Source of the DNA: DATCLS01 sp036563805
GTDB taxonomy: Bacteria; Actinomycetota; Acidimicrobiia; Acidimicrobiales; VFJN01
Length of the DNA: 64,000 nt
Assembly (NCBI GenBank): GCA_036563805.1
Contig: DATCLS010000038.1
Location: 1-64,000, forward strand
Reading direction: 5' to 3'
Below, in pieces: positions 8,920 to 17,334 of the stretch. The notes under the pieces were generated by a model, which was given only the letters and a program-made list of their open reading frames with translations, made no database searches and was not told where the DNA came from. The translations under genes were made by a program, and so were the position numbers. Every line of letters begins with the position of its first letter. Positions within the stretch are counted from its first letter, which is position 1.

Positions 8920-9803
8920 CGGTGGGAACCGACCTCCTCGCGCAGCTGGCGCTTCAGGACCTTGCCGGTGGCGTTGCGGGGCAGCTCGTCGTCGCGCACG
9001 CCGACCACGGACGGCACTTTGAACGCCGCCAGCCGCCCGGCGACGTGGGCCTGCACCGCGCCGGCGTCGAGGTCGGTGCCCGGCGACGTGGGCCTGCACC
9101 GCGACGGCGTCGAGGTCGGTGCCCGGCCGGCGGCGGACCACCGCGGCGACCTCCTCGCCGAGCGTCGGGTGGGGGACGCCGACCACCGCGGCGTCGGCGA
9201 TGTCGGGGTGCTCGAACAGGACGGCCTCGGCCTCGACGGCGTAGACGTTCTCGCCCCCCGCCCGCCCCCGCCTGCGGCGGCCGCGGCCCGCACCGCCCCC
9301 AGGTACAGGCCGGCGACCAGGAAGTTGGTGATGTTGCGGTGGGTCCCGACCACGCCCTTGGGCCGGCCCGTGGTGCCCGACGTGTAGAGGATGGTGACGT
9401 CGTCGTCGGGGTCGATGTCCACGTTGGGCAGCCCGAGGTCGCCCTCGGGGGACGCGCCCGCCGCGGCGCCGCCGACACGCGGGTCGAGCGCGTCCGCCGC
9501 CAGCGCGTCGAAGCCGACCGCCCCGGGCGGCAGCCGGCCAGCCCGCGCCCCGATCACCCGGTCCGGGCCGAGCGTCTCGCGCCCGCCGAGGCGGTCGGCC
9601 AGCCGCTCCGCGTCGGCCACGAGCACGGTGGCGCCGGAGTCCTCCAGCCCGTAGACCAGCTCCGGCCCTGACCACCAGGCGTTCAGCGGCACCACCACCG
9701 CCCCGATCGCCACCCCGGCCCAGAACGTGAGCACCCCCTCGGGGTAGTTGCGCATGGCGATCGCCACCCGGTCGCCCTTGCCCTCCAGCTCGGTCGTCGC
9801 CAT
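8916..9803 (-). pseudogene. Acyl-CoA synthetase relic (internal deletion, frameshift)
   Basis: Remnant of an AMP-forming acyl-CoA synthetase. It starts late in the family (RVAIAMRNYPEGVLTFWAG corresponds to about residue 60), retains the P-loop TILYTSGTTGRPKG, then jumps after LYLGAVRA to the C-terminal ENVYAVEAEAVLFEHPDI (in another frame), deleting roughly 200 residues of the core. A 43-bp tandem duplication (9038-9123) shifts the frame again before AAFKVPSVV...NATGKVLKR. The start at 9803 keeps a strong GGAGGGGG ribosome-binding site. It is the first gene of the minus-strand operon, so substrate activation may now come from another synthetase. Confidence 0.85.
9038..9123. repeat. 43-bp tandem duplication inside synthetase relic
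   Basis: Two adjacent 43-bp copies (9038-9080 and 9081-9123) differ at one base (gcgcc versus gcgac). As 43 is not a multiple of three, the duplication is itself frameshifting. Confidence 0.9.
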
Positions 9804-9921
9804 CTGGTTCCCCCTCCAGCGCCGTACCAGGACGGTCTGTGGGTCCGGTGCACGGCGCATCCCCCCCGATCCGACTATCCCGAAAACCGACATGACTGTC
9901 AACTGGCCCGAGGCCGCCAGG

Positions 9922-9927
9922 TATGCT
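9922..9927 (+). promoter_or_regulatory. -10 element of the TetR gene (leaderless start)
   Basis: TATGCT at 9922-9927 lies 7 nt before the ATG at 9935, the spacing expected when transcription starts at the start codon. No convincing -35 hexamer is seen. Confidence 0.45.
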
Positions 9928-9934
9928 GCCGGCC

Positions 9935-10669
9935 ATGACGGCCAAGCCGACGGCGCGGAAGGCGCCGGCGACGCGGGGGGCGGGGCGGAGCTCGGGGCGC
10001 GGTTCGGAGCGCGGTGCCGAGCACACGGCGGGCCGCGGGGCGGGGCGCGCCGGGGGCCGCGCAGGCCGCGCCGCCGGCACCCTGACCCGCAAGGGCGAGG
10101 AGACGCGCCGGGCCCTGCTCGACGCGGCCGCCCGGCTGTTCGCCGAGCACGGCTACCACGAGACCAGCGTGCCCGACATCGTGCAGGCCGCCGGGGTCGG
10201 GCACGGCACGTTCTACGAGTACTTCGGCAGCCGGCGCGACATCCTGCTCGCCCTCACCCGGCCGATCGTCGAGGCCCGGCAGCGCCTCCCCAGCCTCAAG
10301 AGCCAGAACCTCGCCGACCGGATCCGGGCCGAGATCTACTGGTACCTCTCCGACCACGTCGAGCACCTCGAGCTGTCCAAGGTCTGGCACGCGGCGTCGA
10401 ACTTCGACCCCGAGATCGCCGAGACCCGGCGGCGCGAGCGGGCCCGGCGCGTGGCCCGCGTGCGCAAGGGCATCGAGTCGGCGGCCGACGCCCGGCCCGA
10501 CATCGACCCCGACATCGCCGCCGCCGCGCTCGTCGCCATGCTCGAGGAGTTCACCCACCGCTGGTTCATCGAGGGCGACGGGCCAGGTCAGGGCGCCCAC
10601 GACGTAGTGGCGGCCGCCGAGACGCTCGGCACGCTGTGGCTGAGCGCCATCGGGCTCGAGCCGCGATGA
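9935..10669 (+). CDS. TetR family regulator
   Basis: 244-residue TetR repressor. The first 45 residues are a low-complexity Gly/Ala/Arg tract; the HTH domain follows (RRALLDAAARLFAEHGYHE, then VPDIVQAAGVGHGTFYEYFGSR). The C-terminal ligand domain is of no recognised subclass. ATG at 9935 was preferred over 9923 because a TATGCT -10 box sits 7 nt before it and an ordinary leader is lacking. It is divergent from the minus-strand catabolic operon, whose first start is 131 nt away, so control of that operon is likely. Confidence 0.88.
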   Translation: MTAKPTARKAPATRGAGRSSGRGSERGAEHTAGRGAGRAGGRAGRAAGTLTRKGEETRRALLDAAARLFAEHGYHETSVPDIVQAAGVGHGTFYEYFGSRRDILLALTRPIVEARQRLPSLKSQNLADRIRAEIYWYLSDHVEHLELSKVWHAASNFDPEIAETRRRERARRVARVRKGIESAADARPDIDPDIAAAALVAMLEEFTHRWFIEGDGPGQGAHDVVAAAETLGTLWLSAIGLEPR

Positions 10670-10754
10670 GCGCTCGGGCCATGCGGATCCGGGGCCTCGG
10701 CGGCGCCCGCCGGTCGCTCGACACGGGTGTCGGTTCTCTGGTTAGCGTGGCGCC

Positions 10755-11141
10755 ATGCAGTACGAGCCGAGCGCCGAGGAGCTGCTCGCCTCCGTCGCGG
10801 AGCTGCTGGAGGACGAGCTGCTGCCGGCGCTGCCCGATGCGCTGAAGCACAAGTGCCGGGTGGCCGCCAGCCTGGCCCGCATCCTCGAGCGGGAGCAGCG
10901 GCTGGGGCCCGAGGCGGCGGCCCGGGAGCGGGAGCGGCTGCGGGCGCTGGTCGGGGACGGCGACGCCGGCGGTGCGGGCCACGGCGACGACGCCGTCGCG
11001 CTGTCCCGGCGGCTGGCGGCCCGGATCCGCGAGGACGACGACCCCGGCTTCCGGCAGCGGGCCTGGGACGCCCTGGTGGCGATCGCCCGCGACGACCTGG
11101 CCATCGCCAAGCCGGGGCACGACACCTGGGAGGGGACCTGA
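10755..11141 (+). CDS. DUF6285 protein, phosphotransferase partner
   Basis: 128-residue, mostly helical and strongly acidic/basic protein (EELLASVAELLEDELLPAL at the N-terminus) of the DUF6285 type, found next to aminoglycoside-phosphotransferase-like genes. Biochemical function is unknown. A TTAGCG/TAGCGT -10-like element 7-11 nt before the ATG suggests a leaderless transcript. The stop codon TGA at 11139 overlaps the proposed CTG start of the phosphotransferase, so the two products are probably made together. Confidence 0.8.
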   Translation: MQYEPSAEELLASVAELLEDELLPALPDALKHKCRVAASLARILEREQRLGPEAAARERERLRALVGDGDAGGAGHGDDAVALSRRLAARIREDDDPGFRQRAWDALVAIARDDLAIAKPGHDTWEGT

Positions 11142-12151
11142 GCACGACGCCCGACCTCGCCGACGGACTGGGCCGGTTCCTCACCGGCCATTTCGGGGAG
11201 CCGATCACCGTCACCAACGTCACCGTGTCGTCGGCCGGCGCCCGCCGGGCCAACGTGCTGTTCGACGCCGAGGGGCCGGGCCGCACGCTGCGCCTGGTGG
11301 CGACGATCCTCCCGACGGCCGAGATCGAGATCAACCCGATCACCGCCGAGGCTGGCGTGCGCGCCGTGGCCGAGGAGCACGGCGTGCCGGTGCCGCACGT
11401 CCACGCCGTGTGCACCGACCCGGGCTTCGTCGGCGGTCCCTTCTTCGTGTCCGACCGGGTGGACGGCGAGTCCGTGCCCCGCCGCGTGCTGCGCCTGGTC
11501 CACGGCGCGGGCATCGGCGAGCGGGTGGCGGCCCAGCTCGGCGAGGCGCTGGGCCGCCTCCACGCCATCGATCCCGAGCTGGCCCCGGACGACCTGCTCG
11601 AGGACCGCTCCGAGAACCCGGCCGAGGTGGCGCTGGCCGGCGCCGACCGGATGGTGGCCGAGCTGCCGCTCCCCCGTCCGGCGCTGGCCCTCGGCATCGA
11701 CTGGCTCGCCCGCCACCTGCCGCCCGCCCCGCCGCGGCGCACGATCGTCCACACCGACGCCCGCAACGGCAACGTCCTGGTCAGCGCCCGGGGGCTGGAG
11801 GCGGTGCTCGACTGGGAAGGGGCGGTGCGCCACGGCGACCCGATGCAGGACCTGGCCTGGCCGGCGCTGCGGATGTGGCGGTTCAAGGAGGACGGCCGGG
11901 AGATCGGCGGGTTCGCGGGCCGCGACCCGTTCGTCGCCGGCTACGAGCGGTGCGGTGGCACGTTCGACGAGGAGCGCTTCCACTGGTGGAAGGTGCTGGG
12001 CACGCTGCGCTGGGCCCTCGGGCTCGCCTCCCAGAGCGCCGCCCACCTCGATGGCCGGTTCCGCAGCATCGTCATGGCCGCCAGCGGCCGGCGGGTGCCG
12101 GAGCTGGAGTGGGACCTGCTCATGCTCGTCCGGCCCGACGGGCGCCGGTAG
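11138..12151 (+). CDS. Phosphotransferase family protein (APH/ACAD10-like)
   Basis: 337-residue kinase-fold protein. The catalytic loop is visible as HTDARNGNVLV near 205-215 and the metal-binding DWEGAVRHGDPMQDLAW near 228-245. Relatives phosphorylate small molecules, including hydroxyacyl-CoAs in ACAD10/11-type systems. The reading frame lacks ATG, GTG or TTG near the expected start; CTG at 11138, in a CTGA overlap with the DUF6285 stop and preceded by GGAGGGG, gives the normal N-terminus (STTPDLADGLGRFL). I infer a rare CTG start or a mutated ATG. Confidence 0.85.
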   Translation: MSTTPDLADGLGRFLTGHFGEPITVTNVTVSSAGARRANVLFDAEGPGRTLRLVATILPTAEIEINPITAEAGVRAVAEEHGVPVPHVHAVCTDPGFVGGPFFVSDRVDGESVPRRVLRLVHGAGIGERVAAQLGEALGRLHAIDPELAPDDLLEDRSENPAEVALAGADRMVAELPLPRPALALGIDWLARHLPPAPPRRTIVHTDARNGNVLVSARGLEAVLDWEGAVRHGDPMQDLAWPALRMWRFKEDGREIGGFAGRDPFVAGYERCGGTFDEERFHWWKVLGTLRWALGLASQSAAHLDGRFRSIVMAASGRRVPELEWDLLMLVRPDGRR

Positions 12152-12234
12152 CGCGAGGTCGACCCGACAGGCACCGCTAGCGCGAGGTCGACCCGGCAGG
12201 CACCAGTAGCGCGGGCTCGGCCCGACGGGCGCCG
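12148..12234. repeat. 29-bp tandem repeat (3 units) starting at a stop codon
   Basis: Imperfect 29-bp units begin at 12148, 12177 and 12206. Each opens with STAGCGCG, the first containing the phosphotransferase stop TAG. The end of unit 3 (cggcccgacgggcgccg) is identical to the last coding bases before the stop, so the repeat was copied from the gene's 3' end. Confidence 0.88.
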
Positions 12235-12265
12235 GCCGGCGTCGGGGAGCTTGGGGCCGGGCCCG

Positions 12266-13045
12266 TCAGTCGGCCGCGACGGCCCCGGCCAGGGCCGAGG
12301 GGGCGGCCAGCTCGTCGCCGATGGCGCCGGCGCACGCCACGGCCCGCCGGCCCAGGTCAGCGGCCTCCCGCCGGCCGAAGCGCCCGGTGGTGGCGAGCGT
12401 GGTGAACACGGCCACGGCCGCCACCGGCATGCCCAGCCGGTCGAGCACGGGGGCGGCCACGGCGTGGGTGTCGGCCCGGTACTCACCGGTGACCACGGCG
12501 TAGCCGTCGCGCTCGGCCCGGGCCACGGCGGCCAGCACCGCCTCGGGGTCGGTCAGGCTCGCGTCGGTGTAGCGGCGCAGCGAGCGGTCGAGCACCTCCC
12601 GCCGGGTGCGGACCGGCAGGCGGCTGAGGATGGCCCGGCCGGCCGCGCTCACGTGCACGGGCAGCGGGCCGAACGCCAGCTCGACGGCCCGGAGCTTCTC
12701 GGGGTGCCCACCGGCGACGTACGCGATGTGGGCACCGTCGAGCACGAACAAGCCGACCGACAGCCCGGTCTCGTCGTGCAGCGCCCGCAGGTGGGGGCGG
12801 GCCGCCTCGCGGGCGGCGACGACGGCCGGCGCCGTGTCGGCCAACACGGCGAAGCGGGCCGACACGAGCCAGCGGCCGGGATCGGCGACGTCGCGGCGCA
12901 GCCAGCCCGCGCCGTGCAGCGTCTCGAGGGCCCGCTGCACGGACGGCTTGGGCACGCCCAGGTGCCGGGACAGCTCGGACAGGCCGATCGGCTGACGGGC
13001 CGCCACCGTCTCGAACACGCGGATCGCCGTGCGGACGCTCTTCAC
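12266..13045 (-). CDS. IclR family regulator
   Basis: 259-residue IclR regulator: N-terminal winged HTH (AIRVFETVAARQPIGLSEL, HLGVPKPSVQRALETL, residues 6-45) and C-terminal effector domain (AHIAYVAGG, then VHVSAAGRAILS). GTG at 13045 was chosen because the HTH begins immediately after it; upstream residues are not family-like. Divergent from the amidohydrolase, with a perfect inverted repeat between the two genes that is the likely operator. It probably controls the amidohydrolase and itself. Confidence 0.88.
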   Translation of the reverse strand: MKSVRTAIRVFETVAARQPIGLSELSRHLGVPKPSVQRALETLHGAGWLRRDVADPGRWLVSARFAVLADTAPAVVAAREAARPHLRALHDETGLSVGLFVLDGAHIAYVAGGHPEKLRAVELAFGPLPVHVSAAGRAILSRLPVRTRREVLDRSLRRYTDASLTDPEAVLAAVARAERDGYAVVTGEYRADTHAVAAPVLDRLGMPVAAVAVFTTLATTGRFGRREAADLGRRAVACAGAIGDELAAPSALAGAVAAD

Positions 13046-13088
13046 CGGCCCATCTTCCCACCCGGCGCCGCCGCTCCCCAACGATCGC

Positions 13089-13118
13089 TTGGTCCGCATC
13101 GTGGACCACTGGTACCGT
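13089..13118 (+). promoter_or_regulatory. Predicted IclR operator overlapping amidohydrolase promoter
   Basis: Perfect inverted repeat TGGTCC (13090-13095), 7-nt spacer, GGACCA (13103-13108). It overlaps a promoter-like TTGGTC (13089-13094), 18-nt spacer, TACCGT (13113-13118). Position between divergent IclR and amidohydrolase genes supports a regulator-binding site. Confidence 0.6.
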
Positions 13119-13151
13119 CGGGTCCGTCGGTGCGAGGGAGGAGATCCGGCC

Positions 13152-14354
13152 TTGACCAACCCCGAGACCAGCAGCCTCGGCTACGCCCCCTTCGACTGCG
13201 ACAACCACTACTACGAGGCGGAGGACGCCTTCACCCGGCACCTCGACCCCAAGCTGGGCCCGCGCGTCATCGAGTGGTGCCAGATCGGCAAGCGCAAGTA
13301 TCACGTGATCGCCGGCAAGGTGAACCGGGCCGTCACCAACCCGACGTTCGACCCGGTGGCGCCGGCCGGCGCCATGGCCGAGTACTTCCGGGGCAACCCG
13401 TCCGGCAAGCTGCCGATGGAGTACCTGGCCAACCCCGAGCCCATCCGGCCCGAGTACCGCGACCGCGACGCCCGGATCGCCCGGATGGACGAGCAGGGCC
13501 TCCAGAAGATCTGGCTGTTTCCGACGCTCGGCATGATCTACGAGGAGCCCCTCAAGCACGACCCCGAGGGCGTCGGGCTCATGTTCCGGGCGTTCAACCA
13601 GTGGCTGCTCGAGGACTGGGGCTTCAACTACCAGGACCGCATCTTCGCCGGCCCCTACATCTCGTTGGCCGACGTCGACTGGGCGGTGCGCGAGCTCGAG
13701 TGGGCGCTCGACCACGACGCCCGCACGGTGGTCATGCGGCCGGCCCCGGCCTGGACGGCCGACGGGCCGCTGCCGCCCGGCGATCCCCACTTCGACCCGT
13801 TCTGGGCCCGGGTCAACGAGTCGGGCGTGACCGTCGTCGTCCACGCCGGCGACTCGGGCTACTCGCTCCAGGGCTACGCGCCCGAGGGGTTCTCGGCCTC
13901 GTTCAGCCGGGGCTACCGGCCCACCATCGGCCTGCTCCACCTGACGATCGAGCGGGCCATCTTCGACTTCCTCGGGTCGATCATGATCGACCGGCTGTTC
14001 GAGCGGTTCCCCAACATCCGGCTCGCCTCGGTCGAGAACGGCTCGACGTTCCTGGGCGACCTGTTCAAGAAGCTGCGCTCGGCGGCAGCCAAGGTCCCCG
14101 GGCTGTTCAAGGAGGACCCGGTCGAGCTGTTCCGCCGGAACGTGTGGATCAACCCGTTCTGGGAGGACGACGTCCGCGAGACCGTCGAGCACATGGGTGC
14201 CGACCGGGTGATCTTCGGGTCGGACTGGCCCCACATCGAGGGCATGCCCCACCCGCTCGACTACCTGCCCGAGCTGAAGGTGTTCACCGACGAGGACCGG
14301 CGCCGCATCCTGCTCGACAACACGCTCGGGCTGAACGAGCGGCGGCCGGCCTGA
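13152..14354 (+). CDS. Amidohydrolase 2 family metal-dependent hydrolase
   Basis: 400-residue TIM-barrel amidohydrolase (ACMSD/LigJ-like superfamily). Metal-site segments: DCDNHYYE near 15 (the usual DxHxxE region, with N-H here), VHAGDSGYS near 233, and FGSDWPHIEG near 352. Relatives hydrolyse or decarboxylate aromatic-ring cleavage products; the substrate is not known. TTG at 13152 is preferred because GGGAGGAG lies 8 nt upstream and it gives the family N-terminus TNPETSSLGYAPFDCD. Controlled, by inference, by the divergent IclR regulator. A related but broken copy lies at 17666-17937. Confidence 0.85.
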   Translation: MTNPETSSLGYAPFDCDNHYYEAEDAFTRHLDPKLGPRVIEWCQIGKRKYHVIAGKVNRAVTNPTFDPVAPAGAMAEYFRGNPSGKLPMEYLANPEPIRPEYRDRDARIARMDEQGLQKIWLFPTLGMIYEEPLKHDPEGVGLMFRAFNQWLLEDWGFNYQDRIFAGPYISLADVDWAVRELEWALDHDARTVVMRPAPAWTADGPLPPGDPHFDPFWARVNESGVTVVVHAGDSGYSLQGYAPEGFSASFSRGYRPTIGLLHLTIERAIFDFLGSIMIDRLFERFPNIRLASVENGSTFLGDLFKKLRSAAAKVPGLFKEDPVELFRRNVWINPFWEDDVRETVEHMGADRVIFGSDWPHIEGMPHPLDYLPELKVFTDEDRRRILLDNTLGLNERRPA

Positions 14355-14368
14355 GCCCCGGGCCCTCG

Positions 14369-14428
14369 GCCGCCCTGCGGCCGCCGGACGCGTCCCGCTG
14401 CCGCCCTGGCGGCCGGGCGCGTCCCGCC
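14369..14428. repeat. 31-bp imperfect tandem duplication after amidohydrolase
   Basis: GCCGCCCTGCGGCCGCC...GACGCGTCCCGC starting at 14369 recurs from 14400 with a few changes (GCCGCCCTGGCGGCC...GCGCGTCCCGC). It starts 15 nt after the stop codon and is GC-only, so slippage is possible. Confidence 0.55.
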
Positions 14429-14439
14429 CGCCGCCACCG

Positions 14440-15023
14440 TCCGGCGCAGGATGTCCGCCCGGCCACCGACCGCCACCCTGTGGCGCCCGTCGCCCGGCCG
14501 CACGAGCTCGGCGGCCACGGCCCGGTGCGTCGTCCGGGTCCACACCCGCACCGAGCCGTGGTCCTGGTACCGGGCGGGCAGCTGCTCGTCGGTGACGGCA
14601 TCGTCGTGCCGAACAGGCCGCAGAACGACGTGCCTCCGGCCCAGGCGGCTGAGCGTGGCCACCGGGGCGGCCACGGCCGGAGTGCGGATGCCGCCCCGCA
14701 CGTTGCCGGCGCCGTCGACGACGTACCGGAGCGGGTCGAGGCTCACGACCTCGTAGCGCGGCGCCCGGGGCGGCGGCGTGCCGCGGCCCACCCCAGCGGT
14801 CGAGGTGGGCGGCCGACGAGCGCAGCACGAACGTCTGCGGCCCGGTGTCGATCGGGTCGCACGTGACGTTCGGGTTCGGCTGGCTGGTCGGGTTCCGCAT
14901 CGTCTCGGACCACCCGGCCACCGACGCCCGCTCCCCGACGTCGGTGGCGCCGGTCAGCAGGCCGCACTCGTCGACGTGGGCGTGCCCGCCACCTCCCACA
15001 GGCGGTACGAGCCGCTGTCGGGC
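14440..15023 (-). pseudogene. Alpha/beta hydrolase domain (PF20091-like) relic
   Basis: Several frames together spell the C-terminal third of a large secreted alpha/beta hydrolase-domain protein: SGSYRLWEVAG, AHVDECGLLTGATDVG, NPNVTCDPIDTGPQTFVLRS, AHLDRW, YEVVSLDPLRYVVDGAGNVRGG, IRTPAVAAPVATLS, SFCGLFGTT, VTDEQL. At least three single-base indels break it: a missing G in the GTAH region, an extra G in the RW-V region, and a missing T before TDEQ. A stop codon (TAG) precedes the first recognisable codon and the N-terminal two thirds are absent. The rest of 14355-15370 shows nothing else I recognise. Confidence 0.75.
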
Positions 15024-15370
15024 TAACGGGCCCGGAGGGCGCCGGCGGGAGCGCCCCCACGCTCGGCTCGGCACCGGGTGGGGCCCCGGTCCACGACCGC
15101 CCGGCGGCACACCCGGCACGTCGCTGCACCGCCACGGCGGCGCCCTGTACGTCGCCTCGGGTCCCGGGCGCCACCCCGGCGCCGAGACGGCCCGGCGGCC
15201 GTCCGGCGAGGCCGGGTGGGCGGGGCCGGGTCCGGCGACCCTCGCCGCGCAAGGGCGGGATCCCGAGGTGGCCCACCCATCCCGCGGTTCGAACGGTTGA
15301 GTTAATCAAACGGCTGATTTAGATTCCGGGGGCGAGGTCACCGGGACGGGAGCGTCGGGAGGGGGACACG

Positions 15371-17212
15371 ATGGGGCAGCGTTCGGCGCGACGTGGGATG
15401 AGCGCGGGGCTCGGGCCGGGGGCGCGACCGGGGGCGGGCGCGCAGCTCGAGGCCGCCGTAGCAGGACGGAGCGCGCCCGCCAAGCGCCTCGGGGCGGGCG
15501 CGCAACTCGAGGCGAGCGCGCGACCGGGGGCGGGTGCACGGCTCGGGGCCGGCACGGGGCTCGGGGCCGACGTCCAGGCTGGGGCGGGCGCGGAGCGGCG
15601 GAGCGCGCCCGCCAGGCGATTCGGGGCCGGCAGGCGGCTCGGGGCGCTGGCGGCCGGGCTGGCGCTGGCGCTCACGGCGGCCGCCTGCGGATCCGGCGAC
15701 GGCGACCGCAACGACGGCGCCGGCGACGCCACCGACGGCGCCGCCGGCGGCGACTGCACCGAGCCGAGCGGCACCCTGACCATGGGCACGTACGCCCCGC
15801 CGCCGGGGCTCGACCCCAAGGTGATGGGCGGCGGCGTGATCGCCGGCGGCGTCGAGACCGCCGCCATCTTCGACCGGCTCATGCGCTACGACCCCGAGAC
15901 CGCCGAGTTCGAGCCCCACGTGGCCGAGTCGCTGGAGCCCAACGACGACTACACCCGCTGGACGCTCGTGCTCCGCGACGGCATCGAGTTCGGCAACGGC
16001 GATCCGCTCACCGCCGAGGCGGTGCGCTACAGCATCGAGCGCCTCCAGGCCGAGGACAACCCGACCCAGTCCCGCAGCAGCGTGCTGCCCATCGAGGACA
16101 TGGAGGTCGTCGACGATCGCACGCTCGAGCTCACGCTGTCGCACCCGTGGCCCGGCTTCCCGGCGGTCCTGGCCGACGAGGGCGGCATGGTCGTGAACCC
16201 GGCCGTCGTCGAGGCGCAGTCCCCCGAGGACTTCGCCCTCGACCCCAACGGCGCCGGCGTCGGCCCCTACGAGGTGGAGCGGTTCGCCCCGGACGACGAG
16301 GTCGTCCTCGTGGCCAAGGACGACTACTGGGGCGGGACCCCGTGCATCGAGCGGCTGCGGTTCGTGGCCGTGCCCGACGCCGAAGACGCCTACGACGCCT
16401 TCCGGACCGGCGAGCTCGACCTGGCCCTCGTCCGCAACCCCCGGGTCATCGCCGAGGCCGAGGCCGGCGGGGTGGAGAGCTTCGTGAACCACCAGAACTC
16501 GGGCGAGGTCATCGTGGCCAACCAGTTCGACGACTCGCTCCCCACGGCGGACGTCCGGGTCCGGCGGGCCGCCGCCTACGCCATCGACCAGGAGGCCATC
16601 GACGAGCGGATCAACGAGGGCACCGGCACGCCGTCGTCCGGGATCGTCGGCGTGGACGCCGGGCCGTTCACCGCCACCGAGGGCCTCCCCCACGACCCCG
16701 ACCGGGCCCGCCAGCTGGTCGACGAGGCGCGGGCCGACGGCTGGGACGGCCGGGTGTCGCTCGTGTGCGACGCGGCCCGGGGCGACCAGACGCTGGCCGT
16801 GGCGGCCCAGCTCGACGCCGTCGGCTTCGAGGTCGAGACCGACATCACGCTCACGATCAACGACCTCATCGAGCGGGTGCGGGCCAACCACAACTACGAG
16901 CTGGCCTGCTGGGGCTTCAACTACGACGCCTCGACCACCTGGGTCCGGCTGTTCACGGCCGTCGGCCCCGAGGGCCCGACCGGCTACCGGTCGGCGGAGA
17001 TGGACGCGGCCCTGGCCGACCTGCAGGCGGCGGCGACGCCCGAGGAGCAGCAGGCGGCGGTCGAGGCCGTGCAGGACGTCTGGAACGAGGACGTGCCGGC
17101 CGTGCCGCTGGCGGCCACGCCCGAGGTCATCCTCGTGCAGGACCGGGTGGGCGGCCTCGTGTTCACGTCGAAGACGGTCGTGCTGTTCCACGAGGCGTTC
17201 CTGACGGAGTGA
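15371..17212 (+). CDS. Family 5 solute-binding lipoprotein (peptide/nickel type)
   Basis: 613-residue extracytoplasmic solute-binding protein of the DppA/OppA class. After an unusual 90-residue Ala/Gly/Arg-rich repetitive N-terminus comes a hydrophobic segment and lipobox (ALTAAAC near 100-106), then the SBP_bac_5 domain (FDRLMRYDPETAEFEPHVAE, DGIEFGNGDPLTAEAVRYSI, DPNGAGVGPYEVERF). The ATG at 15371 has a strong GGAGGGGG ribosome-binding site 5 nt upstream. No permease or ATPase genes are adjacent, so its transporter is elsewhere or lost. The long N-terminus before the signal is atypical; a later start cannot be excluded. Confidence 0.82.
   Translation: MGQRSARRGMSAGLGPGARPGAGAQLEAAVAGRSAPAKRLGAGAQLEASARPGAGARLGAGTGLGADVQAGAGAERRSAPARRFGAGRRLGALAAGLALALTAAACGSGDGDRNDGAGDATDGAAGGDCTEPSGTLTMGTYAPPPGLDPKVMGGGVIAGGVETAAIFDRLMRYDPETAEFEPHVAESLEPNDDYTRWTLVLRDGIEFGNGDPLTAEAVRYSIERLQAEDNPTQSRSSVLPIEDMEVVDDRTLELTLSHPWPGFPAVLADEGGMVVNPAVVEAQSPEDFALDPNGAGVGPYEVERFAPDDEVVLVAKDDYWGGTPCIERLRFVAVPDAEDAYDAFRTGELDLALVRNPRVIAEAEAGGVESFVNHQNSGEVIVANQFDDSLPTADVRVRRAAAYAIDQEAIDERINEGTGTPSSGIVGVDAGPFTATEGLPHDPDRARQLVDEARADGWDGRVSLVCDAARGDQTLAVAAQLDAVGFEVETDITLTINDLIERVRANHNYELACWGFNYDASTTWVRLFTAVGPEGPTGYRSAEMDAALADLQAAATPEEQQAAVEAVQDVWNEDVPAVPLAATPEVILVQDRVGGLVFTSKTVVLFHEAFLTE
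15420..15660. repeat. Degenerate coding repeats in lipoprotein N-terminus
   Basis: About four copies of a 23-26-bp GC unit (cgggggcgggcgcgcagctc and variants) lie between 15430 and 15560, and a longer block (GGAGCGCGCCCGCCARGCG) occurs near 15472 and again near 15601. They encode (R)xGAGAxLxA-type motifs. Confidence 0.7.
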
Positions 17213-17334
17213 CCGACTGCCGCCCTCGTCGGGGACCGGCCCCGGCGCCCGGGACCGGCCCCGGGCTGCCCGGGCCCCACCCCCCGCCGGCCGCCCCCGA
17301 CGGGGGCCGGCTCGGTCCCCTCGGTCCGGGATCG

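Noticed and set aside
15023..15300. Plus- and minus-strand open frames in 15023-15300 as a further hydrolase domain
   Set aside because: No motif continues from the relic; translations are low-complexity Arg/Gly/Pro.
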